A DNA stretch of 64,000 nt from Polyangia bacterium (GTDB lineage Bacteria; Myxococcota_A; Polyangia; Nannocystales; Nannocystaceae), in NCBI GenBank assembly GCA_030429545.1, contig JAUIFF010000011.1:186001-250000 (forward strand). The letters are read 5' to 3'. Position 1 is the stretch's first letter. Each line of letters begins with the position of its first letter. Under the pieces are notes generated by a model, which did not search any database, was not told the DNA's origin, and saw only the letters and a program-made list of their open reading frames with translations. Shown here in pieces: positions 26,801-35,039 of this stretch. The translations under genes were made by a program, and so were the position numbers.

Positions 26801-27617
26801 GGGCGTTGTCTGGCACAAAGATCAGGTCGGCCGGGTCGTCGCAGGGCGGCAACTCGACACCGCGCTCCGCCCAGATCGGTGGGATGTTGGCCTTCCAACA
26901 TTCGACCATGCCCTTGATGTAGGTATTGGGGCCGCCGAGCAACAGGCAGTAGGGCATCAGGGTGTGGCCGCGGGTGAGGACCGCGAGGTTTTGCTGAATG
27001 ATCGACTCAAACAGCGAGGCCATCAATTCGTTTGCAGGCACACCGAGTTTTTGCAGGGAGTTGATGTCGGTCTCGGCAAACACCCCGCACTTGCCGGCGA
27101 CCGGGTGGAGCTTGTGGCCGACATAGGTCTGCTCGCACAGTTGCTCCGCGGGCAGCTTGAGCTTGGCGTTGATCTTGTCGATCACGGCCCCGGTCCCGCC
27201 GGCACACTTATCGTTCATCGACGGGATTTTCTTTTTACGGCCCGACTCCGGATCGGGCTTAAACACGATAATTTTGGCATCCTGCCCGCCGAGTTCGATG
27301 ACCGAGTTGACCTCGGGGTGGAGCTTTTCGACGGCGAGCGAGACGGCGTTGACCTCCTGGACAAACTTGGCGCCGATCCAGCGGCCGACATTGGCCCCGC
27401 CGGAACCGGTGATGAAAAACCGGGTGTTGCCGCCTGGACCGACGCCGGGAACCTCGGCCTCGATTTGCTTGAGCATCATGCAGGCGCGCTCGGCCTGCTT
27501 GCTGTCGTGGCGCTGGTAGTCCTTCCACACGATCTCGTCGCGGTCGACGTCGAACACGACTGCTTTGACGGTGGTGGAGCCTAGATCGAAGCCGATGCGA
27601 AAGCGCTTGGTGGTCAT
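23850..27617 (-). CDS. Giant acyl-CoA dehydratase activase (two BadF/HgdC-type ATPase modules plus DUF2229-like domain)
   Basis: Member of the 2-hydroxyacyl-CoA dehydratase activase/benzoyl-CoA reductase ATPase superfamily, which couples ATP hydrolysis to low-potential electron transfer. Two ASKHA modules are visible. The first has GFDLGSTTVKAVVFD, ELGGQDAKII, NDKCAGGTGAVID and GKCGVFAETDIN. The second, from about residue 350, has GIDGGSTSSKAVLL, CDVGGQDIKIIIL, NTQCSAGNGYFLQ and YGCAVFMQSDIV. The paired cysteines would hold a [4Fe-4S] cluster. A CYFCKNKC motif follows, then a C-terminal domain starting RIGIPRVLNQYSQNPFF (DUF2229-like). It lies 72 bp downstream of the dehydratase-like partner, in one operon. 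The substrate is unknown; canonical hgdA/hgdB are absent. Confidence 0.88.
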   Translation of the reverse strand: MTTKRFRIGFDLGSTTVKAVVFDVDRDEIVWKDYQRHDSKQAERACMMLKQIEAEVPGVGPGGNTRFFITGSGGANVGRWIGAKFVQEVNAVSLAVEKLHPEVNSVIELGGQDAKIIVFKPDPESGRKKKIPSMNDKCAGGTGAVIDKINAKLKLPAEQLCEQTYVGHKLHPVAGKCGVFAETDINSLQKLGVPANELMASLFESIIQQNLAVLTRGHTLMPYCLLLGGPNTYIKGMVECWKANIPPIWAERGVELPPCDDPADLIFVPDNAQYYAAIGAAEFGKDEDDNVGVYTGTAKLEWYLTEGRLIEKQKAGGKGLSKSPEDLKDFLEDYRPEKFTPAPFEPGQTVRAFIGIDGGSTSSKAVLLGEDGSVLRKVYQLSKGNPIVDTKELLADLQEQVEGAGATLEILGVGTTGYAKDILKDVLRADAAIVETVAHCESALHFYDGVDVVCDVGGQDIKIIILKNGKVKDFKLNTQCSAGNGYFLQSTAQGFGHSVYDYAELAFSAQAMPMFGYGCAVFMQSDIVDFQRQGWAPEEIMAGLANVLPKNIWLYVSQIPNLAKLGSRFVLQGGTQHNLAAVKSQVDFIQSRFKPKGLEADVIVHKHCGESGAIGAALEVRRQVQKLGHTTEWIGLEKVPSIDFRQKRDESTRCYFCKNKCLRTFIDVDLDMKAQEAEQRMAMGQLLQIRKREDKPEEAIGTKRLIIATCEKGEVEDIESMRKIKSGLDKFKKDFPNLAARAAKDIWKAQKPPVVADKVEDVGLELVPDHVDLPPNLADHEGKVGGLLKRINRSPKVASLLGKAASVAEKVPAKLAVSAAISQRAQQALAARNRRIELIERRERLRIGIPRVLNQYSQNPFFSAYFEALGVPAKNIVYSDFTSEELYKEGAKRGAIDPCFPSKVCIAHMHNLLEVKHKRRPLDLVVFPQVDSMESWLTGSVGHRACPTVVGSADTTKAAFTKEEDIFAKKGTKLLVPFVQMQERRLCERQMYNYFKDDLGLSEEENRRAVDEGFKAQDLFFVNHRNDGRAIIEELEREQRIGVVLLARPYHNDPGMCHEIPDELQKLGYPVLTVQSLPLDRDIVDPLFAADIAAGYIEDPYDIRDVWKNSYSENTNQKVWAAKFTARHPNLVALELSSFKCGHDAPIYTVIEEIIENSGTPYFSFKDIDENKPTGSIRIRIETIGYFLKRYQEEMRQNMAAQQRVEQRLAEYQSTLMRKLEAARARLSAEEASRPDVLLKAAGLKRAVASASVSR

Positions 27618-27689
27618 GGCGAACTCGGATTTTCTTGTCTGTACATGTATTCGGCGGCACCCGTTGGTGGGTACCGCCGCTAGGAGGAG

Positions 27690-29492
27690 TTATTGGGCGG
27701 CCGGGGCCATGCGCTGCGGGGCGATGCCCTCGGCCTGCATGCGGGCGGCCACATGGATGGCGAAGTGGGCCGCGGTCCCGACGACTTTGGGGGTGTCGCG
27801 CGGGAACTTGTACATCGGGCGCCGCAACTCACGGTGCGTAGCGACGTAGGCTTTGAGCTCGTCGAGCGAGTACGGCAGCGCGTCTAGGACCTCAGCAAAC
27901 TCGCGTTTGGCCTTGGCCTTGGCTTCCCCAAGGGCCATCTGCACCCGGCTGTGGGCATTGATCTCGCCCTCGCCGGAGGTTTCGATCGGCAAGAAGATCA
28001 TGTCGCGGAAGCGGTTGACGACCGCCGATTGGGCGCCGTCGGATTGGGTGCTGGGCATGCAGCCAAACGGCTTGAGGCTGAGCACCATGTGGCAGATGCC
28101 CTTGGCCGAGTAATAGATGTTTTTGGCGACTTCGAGGTGACCCTCGCCGCCCTCCGAACGCGAGTGGTAGAACTCGTGGGCGATCTCTTCCATCTCGAAC
28201 ATGTCGACGATGTCGTGGGCGAGCCCACCGAGATTTTTGCATATACGACTATATTCGCGGCGGAAGATCTGGTCGGCGAGCTCGATGATGGCGAGCTTTT
28301 TGAGGCGGCCGACCTCTAGCTGAGCCCGCTTTTTGACCTCAAACCACTTGGGGGCCTCATCGCCCTCGACGATGCCGGAGCGGTCGCGGGTTTTGATTTT
28401 GGTCTGCCACAGCATGTAGGCCAGCCAGGTGGCAACCGGCTCGACAATGATCTCGGCGCCTTCGCTTTGCAAAAACCGGAACATGTTGAAGTTGCCGTCG
28501 CCCTCGGTGGTCTGCGCCCAAAACTCGCCGGTGATTTTGACGGTGGGTTTGGGCTGCAGGCGGTCGATCTCAACTTCGTCGAGCTGGTCGCGGAAGTTTC
28601 GCAACGGCGCCATGTAGTCGTCGGTGGTCAGCTGGTCGAGGAACTTGACGAGTTTTTCGCTGGCCTCAAACAGCCCGGGGTTTTTACTGTTGAGCAGCTC
28701 GGCCACCTTGCCGTCGAGTTTGGCGACCTTGTGCTGGCGCATCACCTGATACATGTATTGTAAACCTTCGTCGAGCACGCGGTCGGTCTCGCCGGGTTTG
28801 ATTTCATATGCACGGATCTGGTTGACGGTCTCGTTGACGACGTCGCCAATGTTGAGGGCGTTGAGCAGCCCCAAGAAGAAGTCGAGGTCCATCTTGAGCC
28901 CGGCTTCCATGTCGCCCTGTTTGAGCCCACCTTTTTGCTGAAACAGGACCACGCGAAAGCCGTCGAACCCGGCGTTGCGCAGGGCGAGCCGGTACTCGGC
29001 TTCGTACATGCCAAACCGGCACGGGCCACAGGCACCGGCGGTCATAAAGATGTAGCTGTCGATGATTTCCTGCACCGACATGCCCTTGTCGTCGCGCAGG
29101 TGCTGCAGGTAGTGGACGAGGTTGCCAACGGTGAAGTAGGTGGGGTTGCACTGACCGTTGTTGCCGTATTCCTTGCCGAGCTGAAATGAGTCGGTGTTGG
29201 GGGTCGGCAGCACGGCGGTGTGGTAGCCCTGCGACTCGAGCACACCCTTGAGCAGGTACTCGTGGCGGAAGGTCAGGCCGCCAAACAGCAGCGTGGTGTG
29301 TGGGCGCTGGTCGGCTGTAAAGTCGTGCTCGTACGGTTTTTGGAAGTGCTTCTCGACGTTGATCGCCGCAAACGACGCCCCTTCCTCGGCTGCTAGGCGC
29401 TGGCGTTCCTCGTGGAGCAACGACTGCACCTGCGGCTGGTTGATCACGTTGAGTAGGGAGCTTCGATGTTCAGTTGAAATGGCCATCTTCAT
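27690..29492 (-). CDS. 2-hydroxyacyl-CoA dehydratase-like partner of the activase
   Basis: A 600-residue protein forming the first gene of the pair. The N-terminal part has TTLLFGGLTFRHEYLL and YGNNGQCNPTYFTVGN, and TAGACGPCRFGMYEAEYR carries cysteines suited to an Fe-S cluster, as in dehydratase D-component/DUF2229-related proteins. Further on, KPFGCMPSTQSDGAQ gives another conserved Cys. The start at 29492 has GAGGA five bases upstream. The partner organisation (a large activase plus a stand-alone dehydratase-like subunit) is known from anaerobes and some aerobes but is mostly uncharacterised. A perfect palindrome 36 bp upstream may be its operator. Confidence 0.8.
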   Translation of the reverse strand: MKMAISTEHRSSLLNVINQPQVQSLLHEERQRLAAEEGASFAAINVEKHFQKPYEHDFTADQRPHTTLLFGGLTFRHEYLLKGVLESQGYHTAVLPTPNTDSFQLGKEYGNNGQCNPTYFTVGNLVHYLQHLRDDKGMSVQEIIDSYIFMTAGACGPCRFGMYEAEYRLALRNAGFDGFRVVLFQQKGGLKQGDMEAGLKMDLDFFLGLLNALNIGDVVNETVNQIRAYEIKPGETDRVLDEGLQYMYQVMRQHKVAKLDGKVAELLNSKNPGLFEASEKLVKFLDQLTTDDYMAPLRNFRDQLDEVEIDRLQPKPTVKITGEFWAQTTEGDGNFNMFRFLQSEGAEIIVEPVATWLAYMLWQTKIKTRDRSGIVEGDEAPKWFEVKKRAQLEVGRLKKLAIIELADQIFRREYSRICKNLGGLAHDIVDMFEMEEIAHEFYHSRSEGGEGHLEVAKNIYYSAKGICHMVLSLKPFGCMPSTQSDGAQSAVVNRFRDMIFLPIETSGEGEINAHSRVQMALGEAKAKAKREFAEVLDALPYSLDELKAYVATHRELRRPMYKFPRDTPKVVGTAAHFAIHVAARMQAEGIAPQRMAPAAQ

Positions 29493-29527
29493 CGTCCTCG
29501 GGCGGTGTGAATTACTCCGCAGTTCTC

Positions 29528-29545
29528 ACTGACACGAGTGTCAGT
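29528..29545. promoter_or_regulatory. Perfect 18-bp palindrome upstream of the dehydratase/activase operon
   Basis: ACTGACAC-GA-GTGTCAGT has perfect 8-bp arms around a two-base centre. It sits 36 bp before the start codon at 29492, where a dimeric repressor (TetR/FadR-type) could block transcription. There is no adjacent regulator gene to assign to it. It is too short to be a terminator for the upstream gene without a T run. Confidence 0.6.
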
Positions 29546-29709
29546 CAACTTTCGTGAGATGTTGTATGCCGCCGCGAACACCCCCTGCAAGCAAAAATAT
29601 TGTGTTTGAGGGCACATTTAGCACATCGCGCAATATATGCGCGCGCGCGAATATACTCCGCAACCCGCGAAAAATTGCGGACCTTTAGCGAAACGCCGTG
29701 TGAATGCGG

Positions 29710-30990
29710 TCAGCCAGCCGGCTCAAGTTGCGGCGAGCGGATGCCCTTAATCTGCGGGATCCGCGAGACAAGCCGCCGCTCGATCCCCTGGCGCAGGGTC
29801 GCTTGCGAACTCGGACAGCCGATGCAGTTGCCCGTGAGTTCGACACTGACAATGTCGCCGGCGATGTCGAGCAGGCGAATATCACCGCCGTCGGCCTGGA
29901 CCATCGGCCGAACTTCGTCGAGCACTTCGAGCACACGGGCGACCAAAGCTTCACCTTCGAGCACGGTGGTGTCGACCGGCTGCTCGCCCGCTTCGAGGAT
30001 CGCCATGGCTTCGGCTTCAAACGGCGAGCGCTCGGGATGCTGTCGAATCACCGGAAGTTTTATAGACGGGCGCTTGGTCGCACCTGGTTTGGCGACGGCA
30101 TGACCCGCTGCCCGCCAGGCAGTGATCCCCCCTTGGAGATTGACGACCGAGGCGAAGTCGCGACTTTGCAGGAGCGCCTGGGCCCGCGCACTTCGTCCCC
30201 CAGAGGCGCAATAAACAACCCACACAGCCTGGTCGTCGAGGTCGTCGGTCTTGTCTCCGAGCTGTTGCAACTCGATGCAAACGGCGCCCTCGATGATGCC
30301 GGTTGCCCATTCGTCGGGCCGGCGAACATCGAGCAGGTGGACACGCTGACCTTCGGCGATCCGAGCAGCGAGCTCTTCGACATCGATCACGCCAGGTGTT
30401 TCGTGCGGGGTCTCATCGGCACTTTTGGAGCTGTCCTCTTCGATAGGTCCTGCGTCGATCAACTGCTGCAATTCGCCGCTCAAATCGAGCTCACGCAGTT
30501 GGTCGTAGCCGCCGATTGGTTGCTCATGCACCAAAATTTGTGGCGAGGTACCACGCCCGGTCTTGAGCTTGACCCAACTCTTGAGCGAGGCGTCGTCGGT
30601 GTAATCAAACTCGGCAAACGCGAGGTCTCGCTGCTTGAGGAGTTCGAGAGCTGCACGCGAATAGGGGCAACCACGGCGGTAATAAACCTTGATCGCCGGC
30701 ACCTCGGGGGTTTGTGGCGCTTCGCCCTCTGCCGGATCGATGATCCCGCGGTCGACCTGGTGCTTGTAGAGTTTGTCGCGGTCGGACTGCCACATCGGCT
30801 GGTCGGGTTTTTGCCCCTGCCACGGAGGCATCGGCGACCGTGTGTCGATGCGGTCGAGGCCCACGACCCCGCGAACCTTGTCTAGGGCGGCGCCGGCTTT
30901 TTGCACGGCGGGGACATTCGACTGCTCGGCCTTTTCGGATACGGCGTCGAGAGTCTTCACAGAAATCCGGTGGAGCAGTGTGCGAATCAC
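29710..30990 (-). CDS. Glutaredoxin-rhodanese-NifU (C-terminal) fusion protein
   Basis: A 426-residue three-domain protein likely acting in Fe-S or sulfur handling. Residues about 98-180 are glutaredoxin-like, with the active site YYRRGCPYSRAALELL (Cys108, a CPYS motif in which the second Cys is Ser, as in monothiol types). Residues about 202-300 are a rhodanese domain with nucleophile Cys261 in VVYCASGGRSARA. Residues about 343-415 are a NifU C-terminal scaffold with GNCIGCPSSQATLRQGIE (Cys389 and Cys392). The N-terminal 95 residues are unassigned. No isc, suf or nif genes adjoin. The reading frame is intact, so this is a true fusion. Confidence 0.9.
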   Translation of the reverse strand: MIRTLLHRISVKTLDAVSEKAEQSNVPAVQKAGAALDKVRGVVGLDRIDTRSPMPPWQGQKPDQPMWQSDRDKLYKHQVDRGIIDPAEGEAPQTPEVPAIKVYYRRGCPYSRAALELLKQRDLAFAEFDYTDDASLKSWVKLKTGRGTSPQILVHEQPIGGYDQLRELDLSGELQQLIDAGPIEEDSSKSADETPHETPGVIDVEELAARIAEGQRVHLLDVRRPDEWATGIIEGAVCIELQQLGDKTDDLDDQAVWVVYCASGGRSARAQALLQSRDFASVVNLQGGITAWRAAGHAVAKPGATKRPSIKLPVIRQHPERSPFEAEAMAILEAGEQPVDTTVLEGEALVARVLEVLDEVRPMVQADGGDIRLLDIAGDIVSVELTGNCIGCPSSQATLRQGIERRLVSRIPQIKGIRSPQLEPAG

Positions 30991-31066
30991 GCGATGGCGT
31001 CTAACCGGCGGAGCACGGCGCGGTCAACCACGGTCTATTTTTTTAGTTTTTTCAATAGCTTGAAAA

Positions 31067-31148
<82 letters not shown>

Positions 31149-31165
31149 GCGGGCGAGAGCTTATC

Positions 31166-31960
31166 ATGTCGCCCATGTTCAGGGCGGATTTCAGGTGGCT
31201 GGCTGCCACCCTCTTACTCACAGGCGCGCTCGCGTGCGATGCCGAAAAACCCACGCCGACCCCGGTCGAGAAGGCCGACAACAAGGCCGACGCAGACAAC
31301 GGCAACAAGGCCGACGCCAAGGTCGAACCGAAACCACAAGGGGCCCAAGCAACCGGCAAACAACTGGCCACGGTCGATGCGTCCGTTCCGCTTGCCCTGC
31401 CCCAGTTGCTGCAAAAACCCCCAGCAGAGGTCGAAGCCATGCTCGGCCCCCACCGCGGCAAGGCCCTGCGTAGCTCGTCGTGTACCCGCTTTGTCCCCGA
31501 ACGCGTCCGGTTTAAGTGCGACCGAATCTGGCAGGTCTACGACGACAAGACCAACACCTACGCCGGGGTCCACGTGCTGTGGGAAAACGATCTCTCGACC
31601 GAGGTCGCCTACGACCTCAAACCCCGCGATGAGCCGTTTAGCCCCGAAGCTGCGCTTTTGGCTGTCGGGCTCAAACTCCCCGGCACACCCAAGGTCGCCA
31701 CCCCGGCCGAGGGCGTCACCCTGTGGCAGTGGTTCAACCAAAGTGCCCGCCTGCTGATCCACGGCCAGCAGTATCGCGTCAATGTGTCCGCCCGCGACAA
31801 CTCGTGGGAGGGTGCACAGGTCACGGTGACACTCAATCACCCGTTGACCGACGAGCAAAAAAGCTTGCTTGTACAAGATCTTAAGGACGGCGACCCGACA
31901 CCGGTCGAGGCCACCCCGACGCCCCCGGTCGAGCCCAAAACCCCGCCGCCACCGACCTAA
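31166..31960 (+). CDS. Predicted lipoprotein with Lys/Asp/Pro linker, unknown function
   Basis: A 264-residue protein with signal peptide MSPMFRADFRWLAATLLLTG leading to lipobox GALAC (Cys near residue 24). A charged Lys/Asp/Pro-rich linker spans residues about 26-60, a conserved-looking domain about 65-235, and a Pro/Thr tail closes the protein. Two cysteines in SSSCTRFVPERVRFKCDRIW could form a disulfide. No family is recognised. ATG at 31175 is an alternative start. It begins 18 bp from the 5' end of the divergent tRNA-Leu. Confidence 0.78.
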   Translation: MSPMFRADFRWLAATLLLTGALACDAEKPTPTPVEKADNKADADNGNKADAKVEPKPQGAQATGKQLATVDASVPLALPQLLQKPPAEVEAMLGPHRGKALRSSSCTRFVPERVRFKCDRIWQVYDDKTNTYAGVHVLWENDLSTEVAYDLKPRDEPFSPEAALLAVGLKLPGTPKVATPAEGVTLWQWFNQSARLLIHGQQYRVNVSARDNSWEGAQVTVTLNHPLTDEQKSLLVQDLKDGDPTPVEATPTPPVEPKTPPPPT

Positions 31961-31982
31961 GCCTTTAGGCAACACCCAGCAC

Positions 31983-32005
31983 ATCCCCGTCGAACTGGCG
32001 GGGAT
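31983..32005. terminator. Hairpin between convergent lipoprotein and FAD-oxidase genes
   Basis: ATCCCCG and CGGGGAT pair perfectly around a nine-base loop in the 54-bp gap between two convergent genes; the following TAATTTTTAG gives a T run for plus-strand transcription. Confidence 0.6.
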
Positions 32006-32014
32006 CGCTAATTT

Positions 32015-33424
32015 TTAGCGAAATATTTTGCCGGGGTTGAGCAACCCCTGTGGGTCGAGTGCCCGCTTGAGCGACCGCATCATCGAGACTTCGGTAGGGT
32101 TGCGGCTGTGGTGGAGATGGTCGCGCTTGAGCAGGCCAACGCCGTGCTCGGCAGAAATACTGCCGCGATACTGTTTGACCAACCCATATGTATGCTCATC
32201 GAATTGTTTGCACGCGGCGTAGAACTCCGCGTGTGCCACCCCCTCGGGGCACAGCAAATTGAGGTGCAAATTGCCGTCGCCGATATGGCCAAAGCACAGG
32301 GCCGGGACCGCGGGTAGGTGCTCGGCCGCGGCAACACGCCAGGCGGTTAAAAACGGCACAAGGCCGCCGAGTGGCAGGGACACGTCGGCCTTGTGGGGCG
32401 TGTGCACATGCAATGACTCGCTGATGTCCTCGCGCAACGCCCACAATCCCGCCGCCTGTTGGGCGGTATTAGCAAACACCGCATCCTCGATTTCGCCGGC
32501 CTGGGCGGCCTCTCCCAGTACGGTTGTCAGCTGCTCACGAACCTGCTCGCGGCCGGATGCACCCGGGGTCAGCACCTCGACTTCGCACAGGGCATAGCGG
32601 GCACTCGGCTCGGCAAACGGCAAACCACGCGGCCGGTGGGCGACGACGTGCTCGAGACAGCGATGGTCCATGCACTCGAAGGCCGTGATCGCCAGACCGT
32701 GGTCGCGCAGTCTGGCGAATAGCTGCAAAAGCGAGCCGTCGTCCGGTACCCCGCACAGCACCACGTCGAGCCCGAGGGGTGGGCGACACAATCGCAGGGT
32801 CACTTCGGTGATGATCCCGAGGGTGCCTTCGCTGCCGATCATCAGCTGCCGCAGGTCGTAGCCGGTATTGTCCTTGACGAGCTCGCCACCGAGCTCGACG
32901 ACTTCGCCCGACGCGAGGACAACCTTGAGCCCCGCGACCCAGTCGCGGGTCAGCCCGTAGCGAACGACTTTGACCCCACCGGCATTGGTCGCCACGCTGC
33001 CACCTATTTGGGCGGTGCCCTTGGCCGCGAAGTCGACGGGGTACATCAGCCCAACCTCGCTGGCCGCGTTTTGCACCCGTTCGACAGTCGCCCCGGCTTC
33101 GCATCGCAAAAGTTGGGCGCGCGCGTCGACCTCGATGATCTTGCGCATGCGCTCGAGCGACACCACGACTTCGCCGGCGATCGCCGTAGCTGCGCCCGCG
33201 AGGCCCGTGCGCCCTCCGGACGGCACAATCGCCACGCGCTCAGCGGCACAGGCCCGCACGATCTCGCTGACCTCGTGCGTGGTTGCGGGAAACACGATTG
33301 CCAGCGGGTCGACGGGCCAGGAGCCCCGACAACGGTCCCTGCCGTAGTACGCGAGGTCGTCTCCTTCGCTGACCACGCGCGCCTCGCCGGCAATCTCTTT
33401 CAGGCGCTCGAGAAGTTGGGGCAT
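32015..33424 (-). CDS. FAD-linked oxidase, glycolate/D-lactate dehydrogenase (GlcD/DLD) type
   Basis: Predicted flavoprotein oxidising a 2-hydroxy acid. The PCMH-type FAD-binding domain shows IVPSGGRTGLAGAA, AAKGTAQIGGSVATNAGG, and the pyrophosphate-contacting DNTGYDLRQLMIGSEGTLGII. The C-terminal domain has the metal-site-like CFGHIGDGNLHLNLL and SAEHGVGLLKR. Length is 469 residues from ATG 33424, which is chosen over an upstream in-frame start because a terminator hairpin overlaps the extra residues. The typical partner subunits GlcE and GlcF are absent, so it may act alone like D-lactate or 2-hydroxyglutarate dehydrogenases. Confidence 0.93.
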   Translation of the reverse strand: MPQLLERLKEIAGEARVVSEGDDLAYYGRDRCRGSWPVDPLAIVFPATTHEVSEIVRACAAERVAIVPSGGRTGLAGAATAIAGEVVVSLERMRKIIEVDARAQLLRCEAGATVERVQNAASEVGLMYPVDFAAKGTAQIGGSVATNAGGVKVVRYGLTRDWVAGLKVVLASGEVVELGGELVKDNTGYDLRQLMIGSEGTLGIITEVTLRLCRPPLGLDVVLCGVPDDGSLLQLFARLRDHGLAITAFECMDHRCLEHVVAHRPRGLPFAEPSARYALCEVEVLTPGASGREQVREQLTTVLGEAAQAGEIEDAVFANTAQQAAGLWALREDISESLHVHTPHKADVSLPLGGLVPFLTAWRVAAAEHLPAVPALCFGHIGDGNLHLNLLCPEGVAHAEFYAACKQFDEHTYGLVKQYRGSISAEHGVGLLKRDHLHHSRNPTEVSMMRSLKRALDPQGLLNPGKIFR

Positions 33425-33465
33425 CGGTTGCCCGTTGTACGGGTTTTCGCCGTGGCCACAATGAC

Positions 33466-33500
33466 AAAAACGCCACAACCCCCGAGGGCGTGGCGTTTTT
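33466..33500. terminator. Rho-independent terminator between the 33518 gene and the FAD oxidase
   Basis: AAAAACGCCAC and GTGGCGTTTTT form an 11-bp stem with A/T flanks on both sides, so it works in both directions. It ends the minus-strand transcript of the gene at 33518-34039 before the oxidase start. Confidence 0.85.
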
Positions 33501-33517
33501 TACGTTGTAGTTGGCGT

Positions 33518-34039
33518 TTAGACAGCCTTGGACGACGGCGTCGTCATGTCGACCGAGACCGGAGCTGCCGGAGCCGGGGCCGGCGCAGCTGGAGTCGGTG
33601 CGACTGGGGTCGAAGCTGGAGCCGAAGCCGGAGCCACGGGGGTCGCCGAAGTTGCGGTCGCAACCGGGGTGGCGACCGGAGCCGCTGGCTTGACCACTGC
33701 GGGCGCGGATTTGGCCTTTGATTTCTTGGGGGAAGGGGTGCGAAGCAGCTGACGAACCATGCGAACGACCGACTTCACAACCGGATGGCCCTTGATGAAG
33801 ACCACGCCGACGACGTGCTTGTCGTCGCCAGAGATCAACACGGCGTGTTCACCAACGAGCACCCGAACCGAGGGCTCGCCAGCGATCTCGCGCAGCCGGA
33901 CGGCCTCCATAACGATCGGGCGCCAGCGATCATCGCCGACCCACGAGATATCACCTGTCTCGTTTTGAGCCCCGGCGATATCGAGAACTGCCACAATTCC
34001 ATCGTGTCGCAATACGCGTTCAATTCTTGTCGAAGACAT
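33518..34039 (-). CDS. Hypothetical protein with Ala/Pro-rich tail
   Basis: A 173-residue soluble protein. Residues 1-105 form a compact domain (IERVLRHDGIVAVLDIAG, VRVLVGEHAVLISGDDKHVVG, VKSVVRMVRQLLR), with alternating hydrophobic strands and a final helix, somewhat like small roadblock/profilin-like domains; this is a weak impression. A Lys-rich patch is followed by a roughly 65-residue Ala/Pro/Val tail, low complexity and probably disordered. It is divergent from tatD, with about 110 bp between, and followed by a terminator, so it forms a single-gene unit. Confidence 0.7.
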   Translation of the reverse strand: MSSTRIERVLRHDGIVAVLDIAGAQNETGDISWVGDDRWRPIVMEAVRLREIAGEPSVRVLVGEHAVLISGDDKHVVGVVFIKGHPVVKSVVRMVRQLLRTPSPKKSKAKSAPAVVKPAAPVATPVATATSATPVAPASAPASTPVAPTPAAPAPAPAAPVSVDMTTPSSKAV

Positions 34040-34148
34040 CGATTTTCCTGACGTTTCTCAGACTTACGTGTCTGAAGCGGTCCGGAGGTTGTACAGAAAG
34101 GCGCGATATGCGTCAATCCCGCGGGAACACTTACGCCCCTTTTTTGAG

Positions 34149-35039
34149 ATGCAGTTTTTCGACACCCATAGCCACCTCGACTTCGACGACTTCGCCTCAG
34201 CCACGGAACGTCGATTTGCCGTCAATCGGGCCCAAGATGCGGGGATTTGCGGGATTTTGATACCCGCGTTTTCGCCCCGAAGTTGGCCCGCGTTGGAGCA
34301 GACGGCAGACGAACTTCGACAATTTGCTCCCGGTGTGTGCATTCACACCGCGCTCGGAATACACCCTTGGGCGATCGCGGATCTCACGCAATGCGACATC
34401 GACGCAGCACTGACCGACTTGCGCAAACTACTTATGGCCAACTCCCAAGGCCCGGTGGCTATCGGCGAATGTGGCCTCGACTTTGGGCAACGCGGCGCGG
34501 CAATTGCGAGATCACGACAACTCGACACCCTGGCCGGGCATCTCGATCTCGCCCGGACAACCGGATTCCCGCTTGTGATTCACTGCGTCCGCGCATTCGG
34601 CCCACTACTCGACCTGGTGCGGACCAAGCCAATACCACCTTCGATTCTGCACAGCTTTTCCGGCAGTGCCGAGGTCGCTAAGCTCCTGTGCCAACAGGGC
34701 CACTACATCTCGTTTGCCAGCGCGGTCACCCTGCCGTCGGCCAGGCGCGTCAAGGCTGCGGCCCGGGCAATCCCGCTCGATCGATTGCTGATCGAAACCG
34801 ACAGCCCCGACCAGCTTCCCTACCCCCGCAAGCACCATGCTCCCCGCCCAAGTGAACCAGCGTTTGTCGTCGACATTGCGCAGGCGATCGCCGACATCCG
34901 TGGCATCTCACTCGCGCACGTGGCCGAGGCCACGCTTGCCAATACTGCTCGGGTGCTTCGCCTTGACGCTAGCCTGCGGTTCCGAGGCGGAACAACAACC
35001 CCCGGCAAAGAGCGCCCGGGACAGGCCACCGACAGCTAA
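34149..35039 (+). CDS. tatD: TatD-family metal-dependent hydrolase (DNase)
   Basis: Predicted metal-dependent nuclease of the amidohydrolase superfamily. MQFFDTHSHLDFDDF carries the first metal-binding His-x-His; AIGECGLDF provides the Glu; PLVIHCVRAFG and ILHSFSGSAEV provide later metal-site His; LIETDSPDQLPY gives the Asp. The start at 34149 begins with the canonical TatD opening; an in-frame GTG 81 bases upstream is rejected. The catalytic domain ends near NTARVLRL, leaving about 24 extra residues whose DNA overlaps the next gene's signal peptide. Confidence 0.92.
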   Translation: MQFFDTHSHLDFDDFASATERRFAVNRAQDAGICGILIPAFSPRSWPALEQTADELRQFAPGVCIHTALGIHPWAIADLTQCDIDAALTDLRKLLMANSQGPVAIGECGLDFGQRGAAIARSRQLDTLAGHLDLARTTGFPLVIHCVRAFGPLLDLVRTKPIPPSILHSFSGSAEVAKLLCQQGHYISFASAVTLPSARRVKAAARAIPLDRLLIETDSPDQLPYPRKHHAPRPSEPAFVVDIAQAIADIRGISLAHVAEATLANTARVLRLDASLRFRGGTTTPGKERPGQATDS

